Shown here: positions 8,461 to 17,388 of the stretch, piece after piece
Layout of the letters: each line of letters opens with the position of its first letter
Numbering within the stretch: position 1 is the first letter of the stretch
NCBI RefSeq assembly: GCF_900109115.1
Contig: NZ_FNYV01000002.1
Location: forward strand, 124,001 to 188,000
DNA length: 64,000 nt
Reading direction: 5' to 3'
Origin: Micromonospora phaseoli
GTDB lineage: Bacteria; Actinomycetota; Actinomycetes; Mycobacteriales; Micromonosporaceae
The notes under the pieces: model-generated
What the model was told of the DNA's origin: nothing
Seen by the model: the letters and a program-made list of their open reading frames with translations, nothing else
The model's database searches: none
Translations under genes and position numbers: made by a program

Positions 8461-8548
8461 CGGGCGTCCTCCTTCATCGCGCCGCCGGATCGCGTCATCG
8501 ACGTGCCGTCCGCCGTGAACGTCGGTGGGGTGTGCCAGGCTGTCGGGC

Positions 8549-9466
8549 GTGGCACAGCAGACCCCGATCATGCTCGTCGACGCGCCCAGTCTCTACTTCC
8601 GGGCCTACTTCGGCATTCCCGAGTCAGCCGCGAAGACCGCCGACGGTCAGCCGGTCAACGCCGTGCGGGGCTTCCTCGACATGCTCGCCCACCTGGTCCG
8701 CACCCGCCGGCCGGGCCGGATGGTGTGCGCGATGGACCACGACTGGCGGCCGGACTGGCGGGTGGCGCTGCTCCCGTCGTACAAGGCGCACCGGGTGGCC
8801 CCCGAGGGCGGCGAGGTGGTGCCGGACACCCTCACCCCGCAGGTGCCGATGATCCTCGACGTGCTCGACGCACTGGGCGTCACCGTGGTCGGCGCGGCCG
8901 GCTACGAGGCCGACGACGTGCTCGGCACGCTGTCGGTCACCGAGCCCGGGCCGGTGGAGGTGGTCTCCGGCGACCGTGACCTGTTCCAGCTCATCGACGA
9001 CGCCCGCGGGGTGCGGCTGCTCTACATCGGGCGGGGCGTGACCAAGCTGGAGGACTGCGACGACGCCGCGGTGCGCGCCCGCTACGGCGTGCCGGCCAAC
9101 CGGTACGCCGAGTTCGCCGCGCTGCGCGGCGACCCCAGCGACGGACTGCCCGGGGTGGCCGGGGTCGGCGAGAAGACCGCCGCCCGGCTGGTCGACCGGT
9201 ACGGCGACATCGCCGGCATCCTCGCTGCCCTGGACGAACCGGCCGCCGGCTTCGCGCCCGGGCTACGCACCAAGCTCGACGCCGCGCGGGACTACCTCGC
9301 GGTGGCGCCGAAGGTGGTCCGGGTCGCCCTGGACGTGCCGCTGCCGCCGCTGCTCACCGAACTGCCGGTGGCACCGGCCGACCCGGACCGGCTGCTCGAG
9401 CTGGCCCAGCGGTGGAACCTGGCCGGCTCCACCCGACGCCTGGTCGACGCCCTCGCCACCCGCTAG
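8549..9466 (+). CDS. 5'-3' exonuclease (Pol I-type FEN domain)
   Basis: The 305-residue protein matches the 5' nuclease domain of DNA polymerase I without a polymerase domain. Acidic metal-binding residues are seen in IMLVDAPSLYFRAYFG, CAMDHDWRPDWR, GYEADDVLGTL and VVSGDRDLFQL. The helix-hairpin-helix is GDPSDGLPGVAGVGEKTAARLV. It should remove flaps or RNA primers. GTG 8549 gives the N-terminus usual for the family; GTG 8525 is an in-frame alternative. Actinobacteria often carry such a stand-alone nuclease besides polA. Confidence 0.9.
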   Translation: MAQQTPIMLVDAPSLYFRAYFGIPESAAKTADGQPVNAVRGFLDMLAHLVRTRRPGRMVCAMDHDWRPDWRVALLPSYKAHRVAPEGGEVVPDTLTPQVPMILDVLDALGVTVVGAAGYEADDVLGTLSVTEPGPVEVVSGDRDLFQLIDDARGVRLLYIGRGVTKLEDCDDAAVRARYGVPANRYAEFAALRGDPSDGLPGVAGVGEKTAARLVDRYGDIAGILAALDEPAAGFAPGLRTKLDAARDYLAVAPKVVRVALDVPLPPLLTELPVAPADPDRLLELAQRWNLAGSTRRLVDALATR

Positions 9467-9484
9467 CGCCGCTGCACCGCCGCG

Positions 9485-9546
9485 AGGTCAGTAAGGGCCC
9501 TTCTACTGCACCAGGCGTTGAAAAAGGGGCCTTCCTTCACCTCAGG
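9485..9546. repeat. Intergenic palindromic repeat, copy 1
   Basis: AAGGGCCCTT (9493-9502) and AAGGGGCCTT (9524-9533) flank a core ending in CAGGCGTTG. In the opposite orientation, the element at 13962-14014 has the same architecture and much of the same sequence (GAAGGG.CCCC, CAGGCGTT, GGGGCC.TTCCTT). It lies between convergent genes and can form a hairpin, so it may also end transcription. Confidence 0.6.
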
Positions 9547-10360
9547 CGACCTCGCGGAGGTAGCCGTCGATGGCGGCGGCCAGCACCTGGTCGCCGGGGC
9601 GGGCCCACACCTCGGCGTTGAAGACCTCCACCTCGATCGGGCCGGTGTAGCCGGCCGCGTCGACAGCCTCACGTAGCCGGCGCAGCTCGATGCAGCCGTC
9701 GCCGGGCAGCGCCCGGCCGAGCAGCACTCCCTCGGGCAGCGGTGTGATCCAGTCGCAGACCTGAAAGGAGGCGATCCACTCGCCCGCCCGGGCGATCTGG
9801 TGGTAGACGGTGTCGTCCCACCACACGTGGTACGCGTCGACCACCACCCCGACGACGCTCGGGTCGAAGCGCTCGGCGATGTCCAGCGCCTGCCCGAGGG
9901 TGGCGATGACGCAGCGGTCGGCGCTGAACATCGGGTGCAGCGGTTCGATGGCGATCGTCACCCCGGCCGCGTCGGCGTGCGGGGCCAGCTCGGCGATCGC
10001 GTCGGCGACCCGGGCCCGGGCGCCGTCGATGTCCTTGCTGCCGGCCGGCAGGCCACCGGAGACCAGCACCAGCACGGGCGCGCCGAGCGTGGCCGCCTCG
10101 TCGATGGCGCGCAGGTTCTGCTCCCGCCAGTCCTCGGCGGTGAAGAACCCGCCCCGACACAGCGTGGTCACCGCAAGCCCGGCATCGCGTACCAGTTTGG
10201 CGGAGCGGGTCAGGCCGTACTCGGCGACCGGCTCCCGCCACAGGCCGATGCCCGGCACCCCGGCGGCGACGCAGCCGGCGACCACCTCGGGCAACGCCCA
10301 GTGCTGGGCGGTGGCCTGGTTGAACGAGAACCGGCGCAGCGCGGTGCGGTCGGCGGTCAC
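9542..10360 (-). CDS. Sugar phosphate isomerase/epimerase (AP endonuclease 2-like TIM barrel)
   Basis: The 272-residue TIM barrel has metal-site residues in AIEPLHPMFSADRCVIATL, VVVDAYHVWWDDTVYHQI and the C-terminal PIEVEVFNAEVW, as in xylose isomerase-like epimerases. It should interconvert a sugar or keto-sugar. It is the last gene of a three-gene operon with a DUF993 protein and an oxidoreductase and overlaps the former by 4 bases. The neighbours suggest one catabolic route for an uncommon sugar or cyclitol. Confidence 0.85.
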   Translation of the reverse strand: MTADRTALRRFSFNQATAQHWALPEVVAGCVAAGVPGIGLWREPVAEYGLTRSAKLVRDAGLAVTTLCRGGFFTAEDWREQNLRAIDEAATLGAPVLVLVSGGLPAGSKDIDGARARVADAIAELAPHADAAGVTIAIEPLHPMFSADRCVIATLGQALDIAERFDPSVVGVVVDAYHVWWDDTVYHQIARAGEWIASFQVCDWITPLPEGVLLGRALPGDGCIELRRLREAVDAAGYTGPIEVEVFNAEVWARPGDQVLAAAIDGYLREVA

Positions 10361-11511
10361 TGGACCACCCCGGCCACTGTGAAGAAGGCCCGGGCCCGGG
10401 CTGCGGCCAGCTCGGCGTCGGGCAGCAGGCCGGCTGCGTCGGCGAGGGTGAGCAGGGTGGCCAGGTGTTCCGGCGACCGGCCGGACTGCAGTCCCCCGAC
10501 CATGGTGAAGTGCTCCTGGTGGCCGGCCAGCCAGGCGAGGAAGACGATGCCGGTCTTGTAGTACCAGGTGGGCGCGGCGAACAGGTGCCGGGCCAGTGGC
10601 ACGGTCGGTGCGAAGATCTCGTCGTAGGCGGCCAGGTCACCCCGGTCTAGGGCGGCCAGCGCGGCGGCCGCGGCCGGGGCGATGGCGGCGAAGACCCCCA
10701 GCAGCGCGTCGGAGTGGCCGGCGTCGTCGCCCCGGATCAGCTCCGGGTAGTGGAAGTCGTCACCGGTGTAGAGGCGAACCCCGGCCGGCATTCGGCGGCG
10801 CAGCGCCACCTCCCGGCCGGCGTCGAGCAGGGAGACCTTGATCCCGTCCACCCGGGCGGCATGGGCCTTGAGCAGCTCGACGACGGTATCGGCGGCCAGG
10901 TCCAGGTCGGTGGTGCCCCAGTAGCCGGACAACGCCGGGTCGAACATCGGCCCGAGCCAGTGCAGCACCACCGGCCCGTCCGCGGCGTGCAGGAGTTCGT
11001 CGTACACCCGCAGGTAGTCCTCGGGACCACGGGCGGCGGCGGCCAACTGGCGGCTGCACATCAGCACCGGTACGGCTCCGGCGGTCTGCACGTCGTCGAG
11101 CTGCTCACGGTAGGCGGCGGTGACCTCGGTGAGGGTGGCCGGGCCGGCCGGAAGCTGGTCGGTGACGACGCCGGCGACGATCCGGCCGCCGACGGCCCGG
11201 GCCTGCGCCGCGCTCCGCCGGATCAACTCCCGGGTCGTCGGGTAGTCCAGGCCCATGCCGCGCTGCGCGGTGTCCATCGCCTCGGCGACCCCGAGGCCGT
11301 ACGACCAGAGGTGCCGACGGAAGGCCAGCGTGCGGTCCCAGTCGAGCACGGCCGGGGTACCCGGGGTGTTGTCGGCGGCCGGATCGGCCACCACGTGCGC
11401 GGCGGCGTACGCGATGCGGCTGTTCGGTGGCCCGTCGGGACGCGGGTGGCCGGCACCACCGGCCAGCCGCAGTCGCCGGCCGCCGGGCAGGGTCACCTCG
11501 GCCGGGTTCAC
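10357..11511 (-). CDS. DUF993 family protein (dihydrodipicolinate-synthase-like)
   Basis: The 384-residue protein has a (beta/alpha)8 pattern like class I aldolases: VLDWDRTLAFRRHLWSYGLGVAEAMDTAQRG, GGRIVAGVVTDQLPAGP, VPVLMCSRQLAAAA, VVLHWLGPMFDPALSGYWG and DGIKVSLLDAG. Lys in GIKVS is a candidate Schiff-base residue by position. Proteins of this type sit in sugar-catabolic operons next to Gfo/Idh/MocA dehydrogenases. The GTG start overlaps the stop of the oxidoreductase (GTGA). The exact reaction is unknown; retro-aldol cleavage is inference. Confidence 0.8.
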   Translation of the reverse strand: MNPAEVTLPGGRRLRLAGGAGHPRPDGPPNSRIAYAAAHVVADPAADNTPGTPAVLDWDRTLAFRRHLWSYGLGVAEAMDTAQRGMGLDYPTTRELIRRSAAQARAVGGRIVAGVVTDQLPAGPATLTEVTAAYREQLDDVQTAGAVPVLMCSRQLAAAARGPEDYLRVYDELLHAADGPVVLHWLGPMFDPALSGYWGTTDLDLAADTVVELLKAHAARVDGIKVSLLDAGREVALRRRMPAGVRLYTGDDFHYPELIRGDDAGHSDALLGVFAAIAPAAAAALAALDRGDLAAYDEIFAPTVPLARHLFAAPTWYYKTGIVFLAWLAGHQEHFTMVGGLQSGRSPEHLATLLTLADAAGLLPDAELAAARARAFFTVAGVVQ

Positions 11512-12659
11512 AGCGTCAGCTCCGGCACCTCGACACGGCGGCCCTCACGGGCGGAGAGCAGGCCCAGTTCGGCCAGCTGCACGCCGCGCGCGCCGGCCAG
11601 GAAGTCCCACGGGAACGGCTCGCCGGTGGCGACGTGCCGCAGGAACGCCTCCCACTGCACCTTGAAGCCGTTGTCGAAGTCCTCGTTGTCCGGCACCTCG
11701 GTCCACTGCGACCGGAAGTCCTCGGTCGCCGGCAGATCCGGATTCCAGACCGGCTTGGGGGTGACCGCCCGGTGCTGTACCCGGCAGCGACGCAGCCCGG
11801 CCACCGCGCTGCCCTCGGTGCCGTCGACCTGGAACTCGACCAGTTCGTCGCGGTGCACCCGCACACACCAGGACGAGTTGAGCTGGGCGATGATGCCGCC
11901 CGCCAGTTCGAAGGTGCCGTAGGCGGCGTCGTCGGCGGTGGCCTGGTAGGGCTGGCCGGTTTCGTCGACGCGGCGCGGAATGTGGGTGGCGACGGTGGCG
12001 GAGACCGCACGCACCTCGCCGAACAGCTCCGCCAGCACGTAGTGCCAGTGCGGGAACATGTCCACCACGATGCCGCCGCCGTCGGACGCCCGGTAGTTCC
12101 ACGAGGGCCGTTGCGCCGGCTGCCAGTCGCCCTCGAAGACCCAGTAGCCGAACTCGCCGCGCACCGACAGCACCTGGCCGAAGAAGCCGCCGTCGAGCAG
12201 CCGCTTGAGCTTGCGCAGGCCCGGCAGGAAGAGCTTGTCCTGCACCACGCCGGTGCGTACGCCGGCGGCGCGGGCCGCCCGGGCCAGATCCAGGGCGGCG
12301 GCGGTCTCCTCCGCCAGTGGCTTCTCCGTGTAGATGTGCTTTCCGGCGTCGATGGCCTGCCGGATTGCCTTCTCCCGCTGCTGGGTGACCTGGGCGTCGA
12401 AGTAGATCTCGATGTCGTCGCGGGCCAGGGCGGTGCTCAGGTCGGTGGTCCAGTCGTCGAGGCCGTGCCGCTCGGCGATCTCGCGCAGCTTGGCCTCGCT
12501 GCGACCGACCAGGACGAGGTGCGGCCAGGCAGTGGTGCCGTCAGCCAGCGGCACACCACCGGCGGAGCGGATGGCCAGCAGGGAGCGCACCAGATGCTGC
12601 CGGTAGCCCATCCGGCCGGTGACGCCGTTCAGGATGATGCCGATCGACCTGCGGGTCAT
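11508..12659 (-). CDS. Gfo/Idh/MocA family oxidoreductase
   Basis: The 383-residue NAD(P)-dependent dehydrogenase has an N-terminal Rossmann fold (SIGIILNGVTGRMGYRQHLVRSL), the family motif GKHIYTEKPLAE with the usual catalytic Lys-Pro, and a C-terminal alpha/beta domain. It oxidises or epimerises a sugar or inositol derivative. ATG 12659 has GGAAGGA upstream, and homology begins there; an upstream in-frame extension is rejected. It leads the operon, and a LacI-type operator sits 28-41 bases before its start. Confidence 0.88.
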   Translation of the reverse strand: MTRRSIGIILNGVTGRMGYRQHLVRSLLAIRSAGGVPLADGTTAWPHLVLVGRSEAKLREIAERHGLDDWTTDLSTALARDDIEIYFDAQVTQQREKAIRQAIDAGKHIYTEKPLAEETAAALDLARAARAAGVRTGVVQDKLFLPGLRKLKRLLDGGFFGQVLSVRGEFGYWVFEGDWQPAQRPSWNYRASDGGGIVVDMFPHWHYVLAELFGEVRAVSATVATHIPRRVDETGQPYQATADDAAYGTFELAGGIIAQLNSSWCVRVHRDELVEFQVDGTEGSAVAGLRRCRVQHRAVTPKPVWNPDLPATEDFRSQWTEVPDNEDFDNGFKVQWEAFLRHVATGEPFPWDFLAGARGVQLAELGLLSAREGRRVEVPELTL

Positions 12660-12686
12660 GGAGGTCCTTCCGTCGAACAGGTGCCA

Positions 12687-12700
12687 GGTAAGCGCTTTCC
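12687..12700. promoter_or_regulatory. LacI-family operator (GGTAAGC/GCTTTCC)
   Basis: GGTAAGCGCTTTCC is a 14-bp dyad with a central CG and one mismatch, the standard form of GalR/LacI operators. It lies in the divergent gap between the catabolic operon and the LacI regulator. A weaker related dyad (GGGGCAAG..CTTTCCCC) is at 12729-12746. Confidence 0.7.
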
Positions 12701-12944
12701 CGCCCAGACTAGGTGCCCCTCCACCGCCGGGGCAAGGGCTTTCCCCGGCCGGTAGTTTCGGCCACCACCACCGCCGAACGCCAGCTGCCACCTGCCCGTC
12801 ACGCAGGACCGCAGGTCACCCGCCCCGCGTCGAAACGATAGGCCGTGACCTGCTCGAACCAGGGATCCGGAAGGTTGCCCACACTGCGGTACGGTGACGC
12901 TGGCCGCCACGCGTGCGGCACGCGGAGGCGTGAGGGGGCGGTAC

Positions 12945-13961
12945 GTGGCGACTCTGTCCGATGTGGCCCGGCGAGCCGGTGTCTCACCCGCCACGGCATC
13001 CCGGGTGATCAATGGCAGCAGCAAGCCGGTCACCGACGAACTGCGCGAGCGGGTGCTCCAGGCCGTCGCCGAGCTGCAGTACGTGCCCAACGCCCACGCC
13101 CAGTTGCTGGCCCGCTCGCACCGGGGTCCCGTCGGCGTCATCGTGCACGACGTCTCCGACCCGTACTTCTCCGAGATCACCCGCGGTCTGCAGCGGGTCG
13201 CCACCGACCAGGGCCGGCTGCTGATGATCTGCAACAGCTACCGTGACCCGGACCGCGAGCTGGAGTACGTCGAGCTGCTGCGAGGGCACCAGGTGGCCGC
13301 GATCATCCTGGCCGGCTCCGGCTATCACGACGCCGAGTTCATCCGACTGCTCAACGGCAAGCTGGCGGCGTACGAGGCCACCGGTGGACGGGTCGCGGTG
13401 ATCGGCCGCCACGAACACTCCGGCGACGCGGTGATGCCGGACAACCGCAGGGGCGCCTGGCTGCTCGGCCAGGAGATGTGCCGCCTCGGGCACGAACGGA
13501 TCGGGGTGGTGGCCGGCCCACGGGTGCTGACCACCACCACCGACCGGTTGACCGGGCTGCGCGAGGCGCTCGCCGAGCACGGTCGGCGCCTGCCCGCAGA
13601 CCGCGTCCGGTACGCCGAGTTCGACCGGGACAGCGGCGCCGCCGCCACCGCCGCGCTGCTCGACGCCGAACCCGGGCTGACCGCGATCGCGGCGCTCAAC
13701 GACTCGATGGCCATCGGTGCGCTGTCCCTGCTGCGCTCCCGCGCGGTCTCGGTGCCGGAGCAGGTCAGCGTCTTCGGCTTCGACGACATGCCGCTGGCCC
13801 GCGACGTCACCCCGACGCTGACCACCATCCGACTGCCCCTGGTCGAGATGGGTGCCCGGGCGATGGCGCTGGCCCTGGACGCCGGCGACGGCAGCCCCCG
13901 GGTCGAATCGCTCGCCGCCGAACTCGTCCGCCGCGACAGCTCCGGCCCCCCACCCGGGTGA
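12945..13961 (+). CDS. LacI family transcriptional regulator
   Basis: The 338-residue protein has the classical N-terminal HTH (ATLSDVARRAGVSPATASRVING) and a periplasmic-binding-protein-like effector domain (GPVGVIVHDVSDPYFSEITRGL to VFGFDDMPLARDVTPTLTTI). GTG 12945 has GGGGGCG upstream and places the HTH at residue 2, usual for the family. It diverges from the sugar operon and very probably represses it through the dyad at 12687-12700. Confidence 0.92.
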   Translation: MATLSDVARRAGVSPATASRVINGSSKPVTDELRERVLQAVAELQYVPNAHAQLLARSHRGPVGVIVHDVSDPYFSEITRGLQRVATDQGRLLMICNSYRDPDRELEYVELLRGHQVAAIILAGSGYHDAEFIRLLNGKLAAYEATGGRVAVIGRHEHSGDAVMPDNRRGAWLLGQEMCRLGHERIGVVAGPRVLTTTTDRLTGLREALAEHGRRLPADRVRYAEFDRDSGAAATAALLDAEPGLTAIAALNDSMAIGALSLLRSRAVSVPEQVSVFGFDDMPLARDVTPTLTTIRLPLVEMGARAMALALDAGDGSPRVESLAAELVRRDSSGPPPG

Positions 13962-14014
13962 AAGGAAGGGCCCCCTGTTAACGCCTGAGGTAGTAAAGGG
14001 GTCCCTTCTTAACC
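13962..14014. repeat. Intergenic palindromic repeat, copy 2
   Basis: GAAGGGCCCCCT (13965-13976) and AGGGGTCCCTTC (13997-14008) are reverse complements with one mismatch around a 20-base loop. The element begins right after the LacI stop and is the inverted counterpart of the one at 9485-9546. It may act as a terminator or belong to a dispersed palindromic repeat family. Confidence 0.65.
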
Positions 14015-14053
14015 TCCGGCACGAGGTTGCACACCTGGGATAGACAGTGCCCC

Positions 14054-16756
14054 ATGCGTAGATTCCTGATGTCTGCCGTGCTCGTCGTGGCAGTGGTCAC
14101 GGGGGCGGCCGGACAGGCGACCGCCGATCCATCCGGGAGCCCTCCCGCCCCGCCGGCAGCCGCCGGCTGGTCGGTCACCGACGGCGAGCTGACCTGGCGC
14201 GCCGGCCAGCGGGTGCCGATGGGTGACGCCGCCGTCGAGTTCTGGTCGGGCGACAAGCGACTCGGCCGCGCCCGGCCGCACCCGGACGGTCGGACCTTCA
14301 GCCTCGGGCTGGCCGGCCCCGCCCGGCTCGACGACCTGACGGTGCGTGCCGGCGGCAGACGACTCGACCAGGCGCCACCGCGCGGCGCCCGCCGCGCGGC
14401 GCCAGTCCCCGCCGCGCCGGCCGCACCGCCGGCCGGCGCCGTCGATCCCGGCATCGCCGGGCCCTACCGGCACATCACCGGAGAGTACGACCTGCCCGCC
14501 GTCAAGCTGCCCGACTTCCCGGAGCGGGTCGAGATGCGGGCGGTCGTGGTCGCGCCACAGGGCGCCACCGGCGCCCGGCCCCTCGCCGTGTTCCTGCACG
14601 GCCGGCACGCCGTGTGTTACCGCGGGGACGAGGCGGTGCCCCAGCAGTGGCCGTGCCCGGTCGGCACCGACCCGATCCCGAGCCACCGTGGCTACCTGCA
14701 GGCCCAGCAACTGCTCGCCTCGCAGGGGTACGTGACCGTATCCATCTCGGCGAACGGGATCAACGGCCAGGACTGGGAGCCCGAGGACGGCGGCGCGCAG
14801 GCCCGCTCGTCACTTGTGCGACTGCACCTGGCGAAGTGGGCCGACTGGGCTGCTGCCGGCCGCGCCGGAGCGCCGGCGATCGTACGCGCCGCGCCGCGCG
14901 CCGACCTGTCCCGGATGCTGCTGGTCGGTCACTCCCGCGGTGGCGAGGGCGTCAGCCGGGCGGCGATGGACTCGCTCACCCCACCGCCGGCCGCAGTCGA
15001 TGGATATCACGGCAAGGTCCGTTGGACGGTACGCGGCATGCTGCTGATCGGTCCCACCATCTTCGGCCAGAACCCGGTGCCGGACGTCCCGTCGGTGACC
15101 ATCCTGCCGGGCTGCGACGGTGACGTGCTGGACCTGCAGGGCCAGCTGTTCGTGGACGAGACCCGGGGCATCAGCAGCAGCCGGGCGCTGCGCAGCGCGC
15201 TGTACGTGCTCGGGGCCAACCACAACTTCTTCAACACCGAGTGGACACCCGGGCAGTCGGTGGCACCGTCCATCGACGACTTCTCCTCCGGTGGTGAGCC
15301 GGACCCGGTGTGCTCCCCCGGCGCCGCGACCCGGCTTACCGCGACGCAGCAGCAGACCGCCGGCGCGACCTACATCGCCGCCGCCGCGCGGCTCTTCGTC
15401 GGCGGCGACGACCGGATCCGACCGCTGCTCGACGGCAGCGGCCTGCGGGCGCCCTCGGCCGACCCGGCCCGGGTGCTCAGCCACGCGCTCGGCGGCAACC
15501 GTACGCCGCTGATCACCGTCGACCCGTCGACGAGGGTGTCCGGTGGGGCACGGATCTGTGACCAGGTCACCGACGACGCGCAGCGGTCCTGCCTGGACCC
15601 GGCCGACCGCAACGCCCTCATGGCGCACTTCACGCCGTTCCTCTGGACCGTTCCCGAGCCCGGCCGGTACGCGGCGGCGCTGAGCTGGTCCACCGCCGGC
15701 AGCCCGATCCGGCTGGCCCCGGCCCGGCCCGTCACCGTCACCGGTGCCCGCGACCTGGCGCTGCGCCTCATCGTCCCGCCGAACACGACCGGGACCCGGC
15801 TCGACGTGGCCGTCGTCGGCACGGACGGCCGCCGCAGCCGGCTGGGCGAGGTCCGGCTCGACGGCCTGCCCGGCACCGACAACACGACCTCGTACTGGGC
15901 GCAGGAGGTGCGGGTGCCGCTCAAGGGCGCACCCGCACGGGTCGCCGCCATCGAACTCACCCCGCGCACCGCGGGTGGCCGTGCCTGGCTGCTCGACGCC
16001 TGGGGCTGGCAGCCGGGCACCCCCGAGCCGGGCGCCGATCGCCTGCCCCGGCTGGACATCGGCACCCTGCAGGTGCAGGAGGGCGATGCCGGTACGACGA
16101 CGCACGTGGTCCCGGTGTCCACCACCGGAACCGGCGGCGGTGTGGTGCGGCTGTTCTTCTCCACCGACGACATGTTCACCAGCCGCTCCTGGCTGGTCAC
16201 CATCCGGCCCGGTCAGCGCACCATCCGGGTGCCGGTCGAGGTGGTCGGCGACCCGCTGTGGAACTACACCGAGCGGCACACCCTGGCCGCCAAGGCGGAA
16301 CGGGGCTTCGTCATCGGCAGCTACAGCGGTGGGCTCGCGGTCCTCAACGACGACCCGGATCCGGGCATCTCCTTCGAGTCCACCTCCGTCCGGGTCGCCG
16401 AGGGCGAGACGTTGACCTGGCGCTTCACCACGAACGCGCCGACCGAGGCGGGCATCTTCGCGTTCGCCCTGCCGCAGGCACCCCTCGACGGGGTGGAGCT
16501 GTCCAGCACGGACGTCGATCCGGACTGGTTCGTCGACCAGGCATGGGAGCCAGTGGAGCCGTCCCGGCCACTGTCGCAGACCTGGCTGGCGGTGTACCTG
16601 GCCATCCCCCCGGACGCGACCAGCGGTGAGCTGACCGTACCGACGATCAGCGACTCGATCGTCGAACCGGACGAAAAGGTCGAGCTGTACTTCTACCCCA
16701 CAGCGGATGGGCCGGTGCTGGACGACGTGTTGACCGGCGTGGTCAGCAACGGCTGA
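14054..16756 (+). CDS. Secreted alpha/beta-hydrolase with C-terminal beta domains
   Basis: The 900-residue protein begins with a signal peptide (MRRFLMSAVLVVAVVTGAAG, cleavage after ATA). A Pro/Ala linker leads to an alpha/beta-hydrolase core. Visible elements are the oxyanion region LAVFLHGRHAVCY, the nucleophile elbow LLVGHSRGGEGVS (Ser in HSRGG), VTILPGCDGDVLDLQG with a likely acid residue, and GANHNFFN with a likely catalytic His. Residues from about 530 onward look beta-rich with Calx-beta-like blocks (VQEGDAGTTTHVVPVSTTG, VRVAEGETLTWRFTTN), probably adhesion modules. It could be an esterase, lipase or dienelactone-hydrolase-like enzyme. ATG 14054 gives a standard signal peptide; the ribosome site is weak. 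Confidence 0.82.
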   Translation: MRRFLMSAVLVVAVVTGAAGQATADPSGSPPAPPAAAGWSVTDGELTWRAGQRVPMGDAAVEFWSGDKRLGRARPHPDGRTFSLGLAGPARLDDLTVRAGGRRLDQAPPRGARRAAPVPAAPAAPPAGAVDPGIAGPYRHITGEYDLPAVKLPDFPERVEMRAVVVAPQGATGARPLAVFLHGRHAVCYRGDEAVPQQWPCPVGTDPIPSHRGYLQAQQLLASQGYVTVSISANGINGQDWEPEDGGAQARSSLVRLHLAKWADWAAAGRAGAPAIVRAAPRADLSRMLLVGHSRGGEGVSRAAMDSLTPPPAAVDGYHGKVRWTVRGMLLIGPTIFGQNPVPDVPSVTILPGCDGDVLDLQGQLFVDETRGISSSRALRSALYVLGANHNFFNTEWTPGQSVAPSIDDFSSGGEPDPVCSPGAATRLTATQQQTAGATYIAAAARLFVGGDDRIRPLLDGSGLRAPSADPARVLSHALGGNRTPLITVDPSTRVSGGARICDQVTDDAQRSCLDPADRNALMAHFTPFLWTVPEPGRYAAALSWSTAGSPIRLAPARPVTVTGARDLALRLIVPPNTTGTRLDVAVVGTDGRRSRLGEVRLDGLPGTDNTTSYWAQEVRVPLKGAPARVAAIELTPRTAGGRAWLLDAWGWQPGTPEPGADRLPRLDIGTLQVQEGDAGTTTHVVPVSTTGTGGGVVRLFFSTDDMFTSRSWLVTIRPGQRTIRVPVEVVGDPLWNYTERHTLAAKAERGFVIGSYSGGLAVLNDDPDPGISFESTSVRVAEGETLTWRFTTNAPTEAGIFAFALPQAPLDGVELSSTDVDPDWFVDQAWEPVEPSRPLSQTWLAVYLAIPPDATSGELTVPTISDSIVEPDEKVELYFYPTADGPVLDDVLTGVVSNG

Positions 16757-16759
16757 CCA

Positions 16760-16800
16760 GCAGGTTCGGGGCCGCGCCGGCGGCGCGGCCCCGAACCTGC
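16760..16800. terminator. Perfect 20-bp hairpin between convergent genes
   Basis: The two 20-base arms 16760-16779 and 16781-16800 are exact reverse complements, with effectively a 3-5 base loop. The stem is very GC-rich, lies 3 bases after the hydrolase stop and ends 5 bases before the VOC stop. It should terminate both genes. Confidence 0.8.
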
Positions 16801-16804
16801 GCCC

Positions 16805-17239
16805 TCAGTCGAGACAGAACTCGTTGCCCTCGACGTCCTGCATCACGAGGCACGACTCGTTCACACCGTCGGCACGCAGCAGCCGCACGCGTACCGCGCC
16901 GAGCGCGACCAGCCGGGCGCATTCGGCCTCAAGCGCGGCAAGGCGCTCCTCACCCACCAGGCCGGTGCCGACCCGCACGTCGAGATGCAGCCGATTCTTC
17001 ACGACCTTGCTCTCGGGAACCCGCTGGAAGAACAGGCGCGGGCCTACGCCTGAGGGATCAACGCACGCGAAGGCGGACCCCTGCTGCTCGGGCGGCAACG
17101 CGCGGTCGAAGTCGCCCCAGGTGGCAAACCCCTCCGGTGGCGGCGGCACGACGTACCCCAACACCTCGCACCAGAAACGGGCGACGCGCTCGGGCTGCGC
17201 ACAGTCGAACGTGACCTGGACCTGTTTGACCGCTGCCAT
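16805..17239 (-). CDS. VOC family protein (glyoxalase-like)
   Basis: The 144-residue protein has two VOC half-domains: VQVTFDCAQPERVARFWCEVLGYVVPPPP and NRLHLDVRVG, ending ESCLVMQDVEGNEFCLD. His in LHLDV and Glu in NEFCLD are the usual metal-ligand positions. ATG 17239 fits the family start. Function is unknown; relatives often bind small hydrophobic or toxic molecules. Confidence 0.82.
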   Translation of the reverse strand: MAAVKQVQVTFDCAQPERVARFWCEVLGYVVPPPPEGFATWGDFDRALPPEQQGSAFACVDPSGVGPRLFFQRVPESKVVKNRLHLDVRVGTGLVGEERLAALEAECARLVALGAVRVRLLRADGVNESCLVMQDVEGNEFCLD

Positions 17240-17388
17240 CGGTACACCATAGCTGCGGGGTCGATCAGCCAGGCGAGGTGTGATCGAATCAAGCCTGGTC
17301 CGCCACCGGGCTGGCGGGCAGGGATCACACCTGGCCAGTTGACCTGCTGGACCTATGGCCCACTGAACAACCAGGCGGAGGCATCCTC

